A DNA stretch of 64,000 nucleotides from Oleomonas cavernae (GTDB taxonomy: Bacteria; Pseudomonadota; Alphaproteobacteria; Zavarziniales; Zavarziniaceae), in assembly GCF_003590945.1 (NCBI RefSeq), contig NZ_QYUK01000008.1, forward strand, positions 620,001 through 684,000. Reading direction: 5' to 3'. Shown here in pieces: positions 45,843-55,195 of the stretch; the first letter of the stretch is position 1, and every line of letters starts with the position of its first letter. The notes beneath the pieces were generated by a model, which searched no databases, had not been told where the DNA came from, and worked only from the letters and a program-made list of their open reading frames with translations. Position numbers and translations under genes: made by a program.

Positions 45843-47777
45843 TCAGGCCCGCAGCACCTTCGCTGCCGCCGCGTCGCCCAGCGCGGCCAGCACTTCCGCC
45901 ACGATGTGCCGCGCGTTCAGCCCGGCCGCGTCGTACATGGCGCCCGGCGCATCCTGGTCGAGGAACACGTCGGGTAGCACCATCGGGCGAACCTTGAGGC
46001 CGCGGTCGAGCAGGCCGCTCTTGGCGAGGTAATGCAGGACGTGGCTGCCGAAACCGCCGATCGAGCCTTCCTCGATGGTGATCAGGATCTCGTGCTCGGT
46101 CGCCAGGCGGCGGATCAGGGCTTCGTCCAGGGGCTTGGCGAAGCGGGCATCGGCGACCGTCGCGGGGAAGCCGCGGCCGGCCAGCTCGTCGGCGGCTTTC
46201 AGGGCCTCGGCGAGGCGGGTGCCGAGCGAGAGGATGGCGACGCGGCCGCCCTCCCGCAGGATACGGCCCTTGCCGATCTCCAGCGGTTGCAGGTCGTCGG
46301 GGATCTCGACACCCACGCCCTCGCCGCGCGGGAAGCGGAAGGCCGAGGGGCGATCGTCGATCGCCATGGAGGTTGCGACCATGCGCGCCAACTCGGCCTC
46401 GTCGGCGGCCGCCATCAGCACGAAATCGGGCAGGCAGCCCAGGTAGGCCAGGTCGAAGGAGCCGGCATGGGTGGCACCGTCGGCGCCCACCAGGCCGGCC
46501 CGGTCGAGGGCGAAGCGCACGGGCAGGCGCTGGATCGCCACGTCGTGCACCACCTGGTCATAGCCGCGCTGCAGGAAGGTCGAATAGATGGCGCAGACCG
46601 GCTTCAGCCCCTCGGTGGCGAGGCCGGCGGCAAAGGTCACCGCGTGCTGCTCGGCGATGCCGACATCGAAGCAGCGCTTGGGGAAGCGTTCGCCGAAGCG
46701 GTCGAGGCCGGTGCCGGACGGCATGGCGCCGGTGATGGCGACGATGCGCTCGTCCTTCTCGGCCAGCTTGATCAGGGCGTCGGAGAAGACGCGGGTATAC
46801 TGCGGGGCATTGGGCTTGCTCTTGACCTGGGCGCCGGTGGTTACGTCGAAGCGGGCGACGCCGTGGTACTTGTCGGCCGCGGCCTCGGCCGGCGGGTAGC
46901 CCTTGCCCTTCTGGGTCATGACGTGAACCAGGATCGGGCCGTTGCCGGCATCGCGCACGTTGCGCAGGATGGGCAGCAGGTGTTCGAGATTGTGGCCGTC
47001 GATCGGGCCCACGTAGTAGAAGCCCAGTTCCTCGAACAGGGTGCCGCCGCCCGAGGCCATGCCGCGGGCGTATTCCTCCGCCCGCCTGGCGGTGCGCTCG
47101 AAGCTCTTGGGGAAGCGCTGGATCATCTGCTTGGCCATATGCCGGAAATTGACATAGGAGCGGGATGACATCAGGCGGGCGAGATAGGCGCTCATCGCGC
47201 CCACGGGCGGCGCGATCGACATGTCGTTGTCGTTGAGGATGACGATCAGCCGGCTGTCCATGGAACCGGCGTTGTTCATCGCCTCATAGGCCATGCCGGC
47301 CGACATGGCGCCGTCGCCGATTACCGCGATGACGTTGTTGTTGTCCCCCTTGAGATCCCGCGCCACGGCCATGCCGAGGCCGGCCGAGATCGAGGTCGAG
47401 GAGTGGGCGGCGCCGAAGGGGTCGTATTCGCTCTCGGCCCGCTTGGTAAAGCCCGAGAGGCCGCCGCCCTGGCGCAGCGTCCGGATGCGGTCGCGGCGAT
47501 GGGTCAGGATCTTGTGGGGATAGGCCTGGTGGCCGACGTCCCAGATCAGGCGGTCGCGCGGCGTATCGAACACGTAATGCAGGGCGATCGTCAGCTCGAT
47601 GACGCCCAGGCCCGCCCCCAGATGCCCGCCGGTGATCGAGACGGCCTCGATCGTCTCGGCCCGCAGTTCGGCGGCCAGGGCCGGCAATTGCTCCTCGGTC
47701 AGGGTCCGCAGATCCTCAGGCCCGGCAACCTGGTCGAGCAGAGGGGTATGCGGTGGGCTGATGGTCACAGTCGTCAT
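45843..47777 (-). CDS. dxs: 1-deoxy-D-xylulose-5-phosphate synthase
   Basis: A 644-residue TPP enzyme that condenses pyruvate with glyceraldehyde 3-phosphate, the entry step of the MEP isoprenoid pathway. The N-terminus has [20 protein letters not shown] and [14 protein letters not shown]. The TPP motif is [20 protein letters not shown], and the transketolase-type C-half has the catalytic Glu region [18 protein letters not shown] and [20 protein letters not shown]. Typical length. It is downstream of ispA by ten bases and part of the xseB-ispA-dxs unit. Confidence 0.97.
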   Translation of the reverse strand: MTTVTISPPHTPLLDQVAGPEDLRTLTEEQLPALAAELRAETIEAVSITGGHLGAGLGVIELTIALHYVFDTPRDRLIWDVGHQAYPHKILTHRRDRIRTLRQGGGLSGFTKRAESEYDPFGAAHSSTSISAGLGMAVARDLKGDNNNVIAVIGDGAMSAGMAYEAMNNAGSMDSRLIVILNDNDMSIAPPVGAMSAYLARLMSSRSYVNFRHMAKQMIQRFPKSFERTARRAEEYARGMASGGGTLFEELGFYYVGPIDGHNLEHLLPILRNVRDAGNGPILVHVMTQKGKGYPPAEAAADKYHGVARFDVTTGAQVKSKPNAPQYTRVFSDALIKLAEKDERIVAITGAMPSGTGLDRFGERFPKRCFDVGIAEQHAVTFAAGLATEGLKPVCAIYSTFLQRGYDQVVHDVAIQRLPVRFALDRAGLVGADGATHAGSFDLAYLGCLPDFVLMAAADEAELARMVATSMAIDDRPSAFRFPRGEGVGVEIPDDLQPLEIGKGRILREGGRVAILSLGTRLAEALKAADELAGRGFPATVADARFAKPLDEALIRRLATEHEILITIEEGSIGGFGSHVLHYLAKSGLLDRGLKVRPMVLPDVFLDQDAPGAMYDAAGLNARHIVAEVLAALGDAAAAKVLRA

Positions 47778-47787
47778 GTCCCAGACT

Positions 47788-48684
47788 TCAAGACTTGCGC
47801 TCGATGACGTAACGCGCCAGCGCGACCAGAAGGTCGGCGCGCGTCCCGAACATCGCCAGATGGCGGATCGCCTGCTCGGTCAGCAGTTCCGCCTGGGCCC
47901 GGGCACGCTCCAGCCCCAGGATGGAAACAAAGGTGGCCTTGCCGCGGGCCTCGTCCTTGCCCACGGCCTTGCCGGTCTCCTCGACCCGGCCTTCGACGTC
48001 GAGCAGGTCGTCGGCGATCTGGAAGGCCAGGCCCATGTCATGGGCATAGCCCTTCAGTGCCGTCCGCGCCTCGGCGCTGGCCTTGCCCAGAATCGCCCCG
48101 GCCTCGGCCGCGGCGGTGATCAGGGCGCCGGTCTTCATCTTCTGCAGGCGGGTGATGGTGTGCAGGTCGAGCTCGCCCTCGCTCTTCTCGGCGGCGAGGT
48201 CGGCCATCTGCCCGCCGACCATGCCATGAGCGCCGGAGGCCAGGGCCAGGGTGGCGACCAGTTCCAGGCGCACGCGGGGATCGGGGTGGGTGTCCTGGCC
48301 GGCCAGCAGCTCGAAGCCGAAGGTCAGCAGGGCATCGCCCGCCAGGATCGCGGTCGCCTCGTCGAAGGCCTTGTGCACCGTGGGCTTGCCCCGGCGCAGG
48401 TCGTCGTCGTCCATCGCCGGCAGATCGTCATGGATCAGGCTGTAGCAATGGATGGCCTCGATCGCGGCGGCGGCGCGATAGGCGCAGGACGGCGTCACGT
48501 CGAACAATTGCGCCACTTCGAGCGTCAGGAACGGGCGCAGCCGCTTGCCGCCCGACAGGCAGGCATAGCGCATGGCCTCGGCCAGGCGCGCCTCGGGCCC
48601 GCTCGCCGGCGGCAGGACACGGTCCAGGGTCTTCTCGATATCGCTGGCGGCTTTCGCCAGCGCGGCGTTCAGCGCATCGGTCAT
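47788..48684 (-). CDS. ispA: Geranyl/farnesyl diphosphate synthase
   Basis: A 298-residue short-chain prenyl transferase. [20 protein letters not shown] is near residue 42. The first Asp-rich motif is [20 protein letters not shown] near residue 80, with the two-residue insert of type II farnesyl synthases, and the second motif is [12 protein letters not shown] near residue 220. The product feeds ispB-type long-chain synthesis elsewhere in the window. The ATG at 48684 is preferred over in-frame ATGs upstream (48705). xseB is 10 bases upstream. Confidence 0.94.
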   Translation of the reverse strand: MTDALNAALAKAASDIEKTLDRVLPPASGPEARLAEAMRYACLSGGKRLRPFLTLEVAQLFDVTPSCAYRAAAAIEAIHCYSLIHDDLPAMDDDDLRRGKPTVHKAFDEATAILAGDALLTFGFELLAGQDTHPDPRVRLELVATLALASGAHGMVGGQMADLAAEKSEGELDLHTITRLQKMKTGALITAAAEAGAILGKASAEARTALKGYAHDMGLAFQIADDLLDVEGRVEETGKAVGKDEARGKATFVSILGLERARAQAELLTEQAIRHLAMFGTRADLLVALARYVIERKS

Positions 48685-48694
48685 GGCAGCCCCA

Positions 48695-48952
48695 TCAGCC
48701 GGCATCGAAAGCTCGTGTCGCAATCTCGCCGTCGGGACCGGTCACGATCGCCTCGATCTTGGCCTTGGCCTGGGCCAGCTTGGCCTCGCAATGGCGCTTG
48801 AGCAGGGCGCCGCGGCCGTAGATGTCGATCGAGGCTTCGAGATCGACACGGCCGTCCTCGAGTTGGCGCACGATCCCCTCGAGCTCCTTCAAGGCAGCTT
48901 CGAAGCTCAAGGACGTGATATCGGCCGGCAGCGGCGCGGGGGAAGCAGGCAT
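48695..48952 (-). CDS. xseB: Exodeoxyribonuclease VII small subunit
   Basis: An 85-residue XseB, the small coiled subunit of exonuclease VII that degrades single-stranded DNA. The family core is [20 protein letters not shown] and [20 protein letters not shown], with [16 protein letters not shown]. The ATG at 48952 begins [14 protein letters not shown]; a longer frame upstream is not protein-like. xseA is not in the window. Confidence 0.93.
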   Translation of the reverse strand: MPASPAPLPADITSLSFEAALKELEGIVRQLEDGRVDLEASIDIYGRGALLKRHCEAKLAQAKAKIEAIVTGPDGEIATRAFDAG

Positions 48953-49297
48953 CTTTCGGCCTTCGATTATTTTGCGCGAGATCAAATCTAGTCCAACGGC
49001 CGGGCCGCCACCATGCGGCACCCTGGCCCTGCCCAACGGGGCTGCCAACAGGTGGTAAACGGCTTCATCAGGCAAGACAAGCCGGAATGACCCAGCCCTG
49101 CCGGCGGGGCAAAACCGAGGAAAACAACTATCCCGGCCCTTTGCACGGCCGATGCGCCGAGCGTGGCCATTTCATGCAGGAATCGGCTCGATCTCAATCT
49201 ATGGTTAACGGCGCGGTAGTAACAAGGTCCCAGAACACTTCCTCACCCGAACATTTCACGTCTGCCAGCATGGCACAGCATTTACGGGACCGGCCGC
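48953..49297. other. Intergenic region between xseB and the GT2 gene
   Basis: About 345 bases with no gene, repeat family member or clear promoter. It contains moderately GC-rich unremarkable sequence. Confidence 0.5.
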
Positions 49298-50485
49298 ATG
49301 GGCAGTGAACATCCAACCAGCCAGCCAATCGAGCTCACCATCCTGATGCCCTGCCTGAACGAGGCGGAAACTCTGGCGGTCTGCATCGCCAAGGCGACGA
49401 ACTTCCTGAAGCGCAGCGGGATCGCGGGCGAAGTGCTGATCGCCGACAACGGCTCGAGCGACGGCAGCCAGGCGATCGCCCGGGAACACGGCGCGCGCGT
49501 CGTGGCCGTGACCAGCCGCGGCTATGGTGCTGCCCTGATCGGCGGCATCGAGGCCGCGCGCGGCCGCTTCGTGATCATGGGCGATGCCGACGATTCCTAC
49601 GATTTCAGCCGCCTCGACGGCTTCGTCGAGGCCTTGCGCGGCGGTGCCGACCTGGTCATGGGCAACCGCTTCAAGGGCGGCATCGGCACCGGTGCCATGC
49701 CCTTCCTGCACCGCTACCTGGGCAACCCGGTGCTGAGTTTCCTGGGCCGGCTGTTCTTTTCGATCGACGCTGGCGATTTCCATTGCGGCCTGCGCGGGTT
49801 CCGCCGCGACGCGGTCGCCGGCCTGCACCTGCAAACCCTGGGCATGGAATTCGCCAGCGAGATGGTGGTGCGTGCCGCCCTCGCCGGCCTGAGGATCGCC
49901 GAGGTGCCCACCACCCTGCGCAAGGACGGGCGCTCGCGCCCGCCGCACCTGCGTACCTGGCGCGACGGCTGGCGCCACCTGCGCTTCCTCCTGCTCTACA
50001 GCCCGCGCTGGCTGTTCATGTATCCAGGCCTGGCGCTGATCGGGCTGGGCATCCTGGGGGCCGCGCTGTTGCTGCCCGGGCCGCTGAAGCTGGCCGACGG
50101 CCTGACCATCGACGTCCACACCTTCTATGTCGCCTGCATGGGCATCCTGGTCGGCACCCAGAGCCTGACCTTCGGCCTGCTGGCCCGGCGCTTTGGCGCG
50201 GCACAAGGCTTCCTGCCGGCCTCGCCCCGGCTGGAAAGCGCGCTGAGCCGGCTGACCCTGGAACGGCTGCTGCTGGTCGCCCTGGCCCTGCTGGCCGGCG
50301 GCCTGGCCGGCGCGGTTTCAGCGATGGTGGAATGGGGCGGGCTGGACTTCGGCCCGGTCCACTATTCCAGCCTGCTGCGGCGCCTGATCCTGTCGCTGAC
50401 CGCGCTCGCCGCCGGCACCCAACTGGGCCTGGCCGGCTTCCTGGGCAGCGTCATGGAGATCAAGCACCGCCAGCCCGAGGGCTGA
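49298..50485 (+). CDS. Family 2 glycosyltransferase with C-terminal membrane domain
   Basis: A 395-residue GT2 enzyme of the dolichol-phosphate-mannose-synthase type. The GT-A domain occupies residues 1-235: ELTILMPCLNEAETLAVCIA, EVLIADNGSSDGSQAIA, the DxD-like FVIMGDADDSYDFS near residue 92, and GDFHCGLRGFRRDAV. Three or four transmembrane helices follow (LFMYPGLALIGLGILGAALL onward). It would transfer a sugar from a nucleotide donor to a lipid carrier. It sits in opposite orientation between xseB and the HDAC-family gene, which are often adjacent. Confidence 0.87.
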   Translation: MGSEHPTSQPIELTILMPCLNEAETLAVCIAKATNFLKRSGIAGEVLIADNGSSDGSQAIAREHGARVVAVTSRGYGAALIGGIEAARGRFVIMGDADDSYDFSRLDGFVEALRGGADLVMGNRFKGGIGTGAMPFLHRYLGNPVLSFLGRLFFSIDAGDFHCGLRGFRRDAVAGLHLQTLGMEFASEMVVRAALAGLRIAEVPTTLRKDGRSRPPHLRTWRDGWRHLRFLLLYSPRWLFMYPGLALIGLGILGAALLLPGPLKLADGLTIDVHTFYVACMGILVGTQSLTFGLLARRFGAAQGFLPASPRLESALSRLTLERLLLVALALLAGGLAGAVSAMVEWGGLDFGPVHYSSLLRRLILSLTALAAGTQLGLAGFLGSVMEIKHRQPEG

Positions 50486-50492
50486 CGCCGCC

Positions 50493-51431
50493 TCAATGCA
50501 CCATCAAGGTCGCGACATGGGCCGCGACCGACGAGGCCAGGGCATAGAGGTCGTAGCCGCCTTCCAGGGTCGAGACCAGGCCGCCCTTGCAATGGCGCCT
50601 GGACAGCGCGGCCAATTCCGCGGTCACCCAGCGGTAGTCGGCCTCGATCAGGCGCAGGTTGGCCAGCGGGTCCAGCGCGTGGCCGTCGAAGCCCGCCGAA
50701 ATCAGGATCAGTTCCGGCGCGAACCGGTCCAGCGCGGGCAGGATGTGCTCGGCAAAGGCGCGGCGGAAAGCCGGCCCGTCGGCGCCCGGCGGCAGCGGCG
50801 CGTTCAGGATGTTGTCGGCGCAGCCGGTCTCGCCCACGGCCCCGGTGCCGGGATAGAGCGGCGCCTGATGGGTCGAGGCGTAGAACAGGTCGGGATCACC
50901 CTGGAAGGCCGCCTGGGTGCCGTTGCCGTGGTGGACATCGAAATCGACCACCGCGACGCGGCTGAGGCCGTGGACCGCCCGGGCATGCTGGGCCCCGACG
51001 GCGACATTGTTGAAGATGCAGAAGCCCATAGCATGGTCGGGTTCGGCGTGATGGCCGGGCGGCCGCACGGCGCAGAAGGCGGACCGCGCTGCCCCGGTCA
51101 GCACCGCGTCGACGGCGGCGACCACCGCGCCGGCGGCATGCAGCGCCGCCTGGCCCGAGCCGGCCGAGACGATGGTATCGGCATCGAGATGCACCGCCTG
51201 GTGCCCGGTCGCGGTCGGCACCTTGGCCAGGACCCAGTCGACATAATCGGGGGTGTGGACGCGGGTCAGTTGCTCGCGGGTCGCGGCCGGCGCTTCCACC
51301 CGTTCGAGGTAGTGGAAATCTTCCGCCTCAAGCGCGCGCATGACCGCGCGCAGGCGATCGGCACATTCCGGGTGGCCCCAGCCGGTATCGTGATCGAGGC
51401 AACTGGGGTGCGAAAACAGGATGGTGGACAT
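50493..51431 (-). CDS. Histone deacetylase family protein (acetoin-utilisation/AcuC-like)
   Basis: A 312-residue zinc hydrolase. Class II HDAC motifs are present: GHPECADRLRAV near residue 19, FCAVRPPGHHAEPDHAMGFC near residue 118, VVDFDVHHGNGTQAAF with zinc ligands near residue 160, YPGTGAVGETG and LISAGFDGHALDP near residue 243. It deacetylates lysine, polyamines or similar. In many alphaproteobacteria it sits immediately upstream of xseB-ispA-dxs. Confidence 0.92.
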   Translation of the reverse strand: MSTILFSHPSCLDHDTGWGHPECADRLRAVMRALEAEDFHYLERVEAPAATREQLTRVHTPDYVDWVLAKVPTATGHQAVHLDADTIVSAGSGQAALHAAGAVVAAVDAVLTGAARSAFCAVRPPGHHAEPDHAMGFCIFNNVAVGAQHARAVHGLSRVAVVDFDVHHGNGTQAAFQGDPDLFYASTHQAPLYPGTGAVGETGCADNILNAPLPPGADGPAFRRAFAEHILPALDRFAPELILISAGFDGHALDPLANLRLIEADYRWVTAELAALSRRHCKGGLVSTLEGGYDLYALASSVAAHVATLMVH

Positions 51432-51512
51432 GAATGAGGGCGCTTCCGGGCAACTTGTTCTTTTAGGTTACCTTACTGTTGCGCCGGAATGCGCCGCTGG
51501 GGAAGCCCCCCG

Positions 51513-52331
51513 TTAAATGAAGAAATCCGGCGCCAGCTGCGCGCTGGGGTCAACCGCATATTGATCGAGATCAATGACACCGGCCGCCGTCAGCACCTCG
51601 TCGTCGATACAGAAGTTGCCGGTGAAGCCGCGGCTGGGCTTGGTCAGGATCAGATAGGCGGCATCGGCCATGATTTCCGGCTTGCGGCTGGCGCGCACCA
51701 TGGCGTCGCCGCCCAGCATGCTGACCGCGGCGGTGGCGATCGCCGTGCGCGGCCACAGGGCGTTGAAGGCGATGCCGTCATCGGCGAATTCCTCCGCCAT
51801 GCCCAGCACGCACATGGACATGCCGAACTTGGCCATGGTGTAGGCGACGTGCGGGCTGAACCAGCGGGTTTCCATGTTGAGCGGCGGCGAGAGGTTCAGC
51901 ACATGCGGGTTGACCGCTTTTTTCAGGTGCGGCACCGCCAGCTTGGAACACAGGAAGGTGCCCCTGGTATTGATCTGGTGCATCAGGTCGTAGCGGCGCA
52001 TGTCGGTCGACAGGGTGCCGGTCAACTGGATGGCGCTGGCATTGTTCACCAGCACGTCGATGCCGCCGAAGGTCTCGACCGTCTTGGCGATGGCGGCACG
52101 GACCTGGTCTTCCTCGCGCACGTCGACGGTCAGCGGCAGCGCCTCGCCGCCGGCCGCCCGGATCTCGGCCGCGGCGGTGTGGATCGTGCCTTCCAGCTTG
52201 GGGTGGGGATCGACGGTCTTGGCCGCGATCGCGATATTGGCCCCGTCCCGCGCCGCCCGCTTGGCGATCGCGAGGCCAATGCCGCGCGAGGCGCCGGTGA
52301 TGAACAGGGTCTTGCCCTTGAGGTTGCTCAT
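51513..52331 (-). CDS. SDR-family oxidoreductase, HSDL2-like
   Basis: A 272-residue dehydrogenase: LFITGASRGIGLAIAKRAAR at the start, VNNASAIQL near residue 92, the active-site YTMAK and the region LNLSPPLNMETRWFSPHVAY. The usual SxxY is present but the sequence around it is Pro-rich as in hydroxysteroid-dehydrogenase-like protein 2. The end has CIDDEVLTAAGVIDLDQY. The start has GAGGAGGGGAC upstream. It is near fatty-acid genes; substrate unknown. Confidence 0.88.
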   Translation of the reverse strand: MSNLKGKTLFITGASRGIGLAIAKRAARDGANIAIAAKTVDPHPKLEGTIHTAAAEIRAAGGEALPLTVDVREEDQVRAAIAKTVETFGGIDVLVNNASAIQLTGTLSTDMRRYDLMHQINTRGTFLCSKLAVPHLKKAVNPHVLNLSPPLNMETRWFSPHVAYTMAKFGMSMCVLGMAEEFADDGIAFNALWPRTAIATAAVSMLGGDAMVRASRKPEIMADAAYLILTKPSRGFTGNFCIDDEVLTAAGVIDLDQYAVDPSAQLAPDFFI

Positions 52332-52447
52332 GTCCCCTCCTCTTTTTTGTGGGCTGCACGAGACCAGAGGCGACGCCGACACGCAAGCCCCCGGCTTTTC
52401 CCCCGCGTCATCCTGGACAAGGCCCTGGGCCTGAACACTTCCCTTGC

Positions 52448-52555
52448 CGTCATGGCCGGGCGAAGTCCCGGCCATCCACGTCGGCAAGCTGCCTCTTCCG
52501 TCAACGGACTTGCAATGTCCCGACGTGGATGACCGGGACAAGCCCGGTCATGACG
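52448..52555. repeat. Intergenic inverted repeat, family C (copy 2)
   Basis: CGTCATGGCCGGGCGAAGTC ... GACAAGCCCGGTCATGACG. The inner segment CGGCAAGCTGCCTCTTCCG is the inverse of that in copy 1 at 22575, so the element can lie in either orientation. Confidence 0.85.
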
Positions 52556-52570
52556 ATCAGGGTTTGAGTT

Positions 52571-53341
52571 TCAAGCCGCGAACTGCTGGAAATCCGGCTT
52601 GCGCTTGGCGAAGAAGGCGGCGACGGCTTCGGCGAATTCGGGGCCGCGCAACTGCTCGCCGAAGAGGGCGCCTTCGTCCTTCATGCGCTGGGCGATGTCG
52701 GCAATGGCCGGCTTCATCAACTGCTTGGTCAACCGCAGGGCCGTGGGCGCGGCGGCGGCCAGGCGGCGGGCCTTGGCGGCGACGTGATCGGCCAGGGCGG
52801 CCGCCGGCACCACCTCGTTGACGAAGCCGAGCTGGGCCGCCCGGGCGGCGTCGACGGTATCGCCGAACAGGAACAGCTCGGCCGCCTTGCGATGGCCGAT
52901 CATGGCCGGGACCAGCAGGCTGGACGCCGCTTCCGGCACCAGGCCCAGTTGCGTGAACGGCATCGAGAGCCTGGCCGTGTCGGCGGCATAGACCAGGTCG
53001 CAGTGCAGCAGCATGGTCATGCCGACACCGACGCCCAGGCCGTTGACCGCGGCCACCAGGATCTTGGGGAAGCTCGAAATCGCCGCCAGGAAGCGCGAGA
53101 CCGGCGATTCACCGGCGATATCGGGCGGGTTCCGCATGAAATCGATCAGGTCGTTGCCCGACGTGAAGGCATCGCCCGCCCCGGTGAGCACCACCACCCG
53201 CACGGCCGGATCGGCCGCGGCGGCATTCAATGCGTCGACGATGGCATCGTACATGGCAAGCGTCAGGGCATTCTTCTTGTCGGGGCGATTGAAGGTGATG
53301 GTGGTGACCCCATCGAGGGTCGAAGTCAGGATCTCGCTCAT
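52571..53341 (-). CDS. Enoyl-CoA hydratase/isomerase family protein
   Basis: A 256-residue crotonase. The oxyanion-hole segments are AFTSGNDLIDFM near residue 62 and AVNGLGVGVGMTMLLHCDLV near residue 103. The usual catalytic Glu positions read GLVPEAASSLLVPAM (one Glu present). The tail ELRGPEFAEAVAAFFAKRKP is typical of enoyl-CoA isomerase/hydratase types. The start overlaps the marR stop by ATGA, so it is translated with marR. Confidence 0.9.
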   Translation of the reverse strand: MSEILTSTLDGVTTITFNRPDKKNALTLAMYDAIVDALNAAAADPAVRVVVLTGAGDAFTSGNDLIDFMRNPPDIAGESPVSRFLAAISSFPKILVAAVNGLGVGVGMTMLLHCDLVYAADTARLSMPFTQLGLVPEAASSLLVPAMIGHRKAAELFLFGDTVDAARAAQLGFVNEVVPAAALADHVAAKARRLAAAAPTALRLTKQLMKPAIADIAQRMKDEGALFGEQLRGPEFAEAVAAFFAKRKPDFQQFAA

Positions 53342-53778
53342 GGTTTTGAACTCCTCGCAAAACGGTGGACGACGGTATCGAGAAAACGGGCGACGACAGC
53401 GATCTCGTCTGGGGTGAAGCCGTCGGTGAGCTGGTCGTTCACCGCCGCCATCAGCGGCTTGGACGCGCGCACGCGCTCGGCCCCCGCAGCGGTCAGGAAC
53501 AGGTTGGTGATGCGCCGGTCGCTCTCGCCGAGCTTGCGCTCGATGAACCCGGCGCGTTCCAGCCGGTCGGCCAGGCCGGTGACCGCCGAGGCATTGAGCT
53601 CCAGCCGCTCGGCGAGATCGCCCAGGGTACAGCCCGGCGACTCGCCCAGCACGAACAGGGCGCCCAGTTGCGCGCCGGTGATGTCCAGCTGATCGAGCAG
53701 GACCACGTCCGCCGCCTTGAACAAGGCATGGCGGGCGCGGTTCAACAGATAGAACAGGCGGGGAGGACGCGGCTTCAT
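53338..53778 (-). CDS. MarR-family transcriptional regulator
   Basis: A 146-residue MarR. The wHTH spans about residues 48-105: GCTLGDLAERLELNASAVTG, LADRLERAGFIERK, SDRRITNLFLTAAG. It leads the enoyl-CoA hydratase gene in a two-gene unit and has a perfect palindrome upstream, so autoregulation is likely. The effector may be an acyl-CoA or aromatic ligand, inferred from the neighbour. Confidence 0.9.
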   Translation of the reverse strand: MKPRPPRLFYLLNRARHALFKAADVVLLDQLDITGAQLGALFVLGESPGCTLGDLAERLELNASAVTGLADRLERAGFIERKLGESDRRITNLFLTAAGAERVRASKPLMAAVNDQLTDGFTPDEIAVVARFLDTVVHRFARSSKP

Positions 53779-53799
53779 GGCCCGCAACCTACCCGCAGT

Positions 53800-53817
53800 T
53801 ACTTCACATGTGAAGTA
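53800..53817. promoter_or_regulatory. Perfect palindromic operator upstream of marR
   Basis: TACTTCACATGTGAAGTA is an 18-base perfect palindrome 22 bases before the marR ATG and just after the stop of the MBL gene. It fits a MarR dimer site. Confidence 0.75.
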
Positions 53818-53822
53818 TTATT

Positions 53823-54899
53823 TCAGGCCGCGTCGCGCGCCGCCACCAACCGGCGCCAGTAGTGGATGCCGTCGGCGCCCTCGTCCCGGGCGATCATGCC
53901 GCGCTGGCGCAGGCAATGGAGGTGGGCCAGGCCCTCGCCCAGGGCCAGGATCAGGTCGTGGCCCTCCAGCGGGCGGCGGAACATCGGGCCCAGCAGGTCG
54001 ACCGCGTGACGCGGCGCCTCCAGCGCCTCGATAATGGTGTCGAGCCGGCGCTGATGGCCGATGGCCAGCCGGGTCAGGCGATGGTGCAGGCCGTAGAACG
54101 GCTCGTTGTGCGAGGGCAGCACCATCACGTCGTCGGGCACCCGGCGCGCGATGAGTTCCAGCGAGTCGAGCCAGTCGGTCAGCGGGTCGCCTTCCGGGTC
54201 CGACAGATTGACCGAGACATTGGAAGAAATGCGCGGCAGCACCTGGTCGCCCGAGATCAGCAGGCCCAGCTCCGCGCACCAGAGGCTGGCATGTTCCGGC
54301 GAGTGGCCGCGCCCGACCACCACTTCCCAGGCCTTGCCGCCGATCTCGATCGTGCCGCCGTCGTTGAGCCGGCAATGCCCCAGCGGCAAGTCGGTGACGC
54401 CTTGGGCGAAGCTGCCGAAGCCCCGCGCCATGTAGGTTTGCATCATGGTGTCGGTAAAGCCGGCACGGCGATAGAAATCGACCGCTTCGGGCGGCGGCTC
54501 GTCGCGGACATCGAGGCACAGCAGCCGGGCGGTGAGGAATTCCTCGCGCGTCATCCACAAGGGTGCGCCGAAATGGCGGCACAGCCAGCCGGCCTGGCCG
54601 ACGTGATCGGGATGCAGGTGGGTGACCACCACCTTGGTCACCGGCCGGCCGGCCATCGGCCCGGTGAACAATTGCTGCCACAGCGCTTCCGTATTGTGGC
54701 CCCGCAGGCCGGTATCGACCACGGCCCAGCCGTCGCCGTCCTCGACCAGCCAGATATTGATGTGGTCCAGGCTGAAGGGCAGCGGCAGGCGCGCCCACAG
54801 CACCCCGGGCGCAACCTCGATCGCCTCGCCCGGACCTGGCTTGGCCTCGAACGGAAAAGTCAGTCCGGACACGGGGTCGCCTCGTTGCTGCAATGCCAT
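53823..54899 (-). CDS. MBL-fold metallo-hydrolase (LACTB2-like)
   Basis: A 358-residue hydrolase. INIWLVEDGDGWAVVDTGL precedes the metal motif VVTHLHPDHVGQAGWL (HxHxDH) near residue 96. Further metal ligands are in GRGHSPEHASLWCAELGLLI and GDQVLPRISSNVSVNL. A C-terminal helical domain (residues 240-358) has VMVLPSHNEPFYGLHHRL. Such proteins hydrolyse nucleic-acid or acyl-thioester bonds; the neighbours suggest acyl-CoA metabolism. The start is ATG 54899. Confidence 0.86.
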   Translation of the reverse strand: MALQQRGDPVSGLTFPFEAKPGPGEAIEVAPGVLWARLPLPFSLDHINIWLVEDGDGWAVVDTGLRGHNTEALWQQLFTGPMAGRPVTKVVVTHLHPDHVGQAGWLCRHFGAPLWMTREEFLTARLLCLDVRDEPPPEAVDFYRRAGFTDTMMQTYMARGFGSFAQGVTDLPLGHCRLNDGGTIEIGGKAWEVVVGRGHSPEHASLWCAELGLLISGDQVLPRISSNVSVNLSDPEGDPLTDWLDSLELIARRVPDDVMVLPSHNEPFYGLHHRLTRLAIGHQRRLDTIIEALEAPRHAVDLLGPMFRRPLEGHDLILALGEGLAHLHCLRQRGMIARDEGADGIHYWRRLVAARDAA

Positions 54900-54917
54900 G
54901 ACCCCAGTGTAGGAGCC

Positions 54918-54933
54918 TTGACGTGCACGTCAA
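54918..54933. promoter_or_regulatory. Perfect palindrome upstream of the MBL gene (LiuR/TetR-like site)
   Basis: TTGACGTGCACGTCAA is a 16-base perfect palindrome beginning 19 bases before the MBL start. It resembles sites described for LiuR-type regulators of branched-chain acyl-CoA catabolism. A second half-site TTACGTCAAC follows at 54951. No such regulator gene is in the window. Confidence 0.6.
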
Positions 54934-54955
54934 CCGAGGGTGATTTTCCCTTACG

Positions 54956-55195
54956 TCAACCGACCGCGCACAGACTGGGCCGACGCGCAGCCAGGGCCTC
55001 GATCTCCTCGACCAGCGGCGATTGCGCGATTTCCCGGGCCATGGCGGTGCCGAGCCGGCGGGCAGATTCCGAGAAGCCCGGTTCGTCCAGCAAGCGCCCC
55101 AGGGCAGCGCCGATCGCGGCCGGGTCGGTGCCGGCATCGAGCACCAGGCCAGCCCCGCGCACCACCCGGGCGGTTCCTCGGCGGGCCGCCCGGTC
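54956..55195 (-). pseudogene. Truncated MGT/UGT-family glycosyltransferase, C-terminal fragment
   Basis: Only about 75 residues remain: ARVVRGAGLVLDAGTDPAAI, then GAALGRLLDEPGFSESARRL and the end ARRPSLCAVG. The RGAGLVLD and LLDEPGFSESARRLG segments match the C-terminal acceptor/donor part of macrolide-type UDP-glycosyltransferases. The remaining 300 or so residues are absent. A stop codon and the end of the HEPN gene lie directly upstream, so the gene was cut off where the toxin-antitoxin island begins. Confidence 0.7.
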
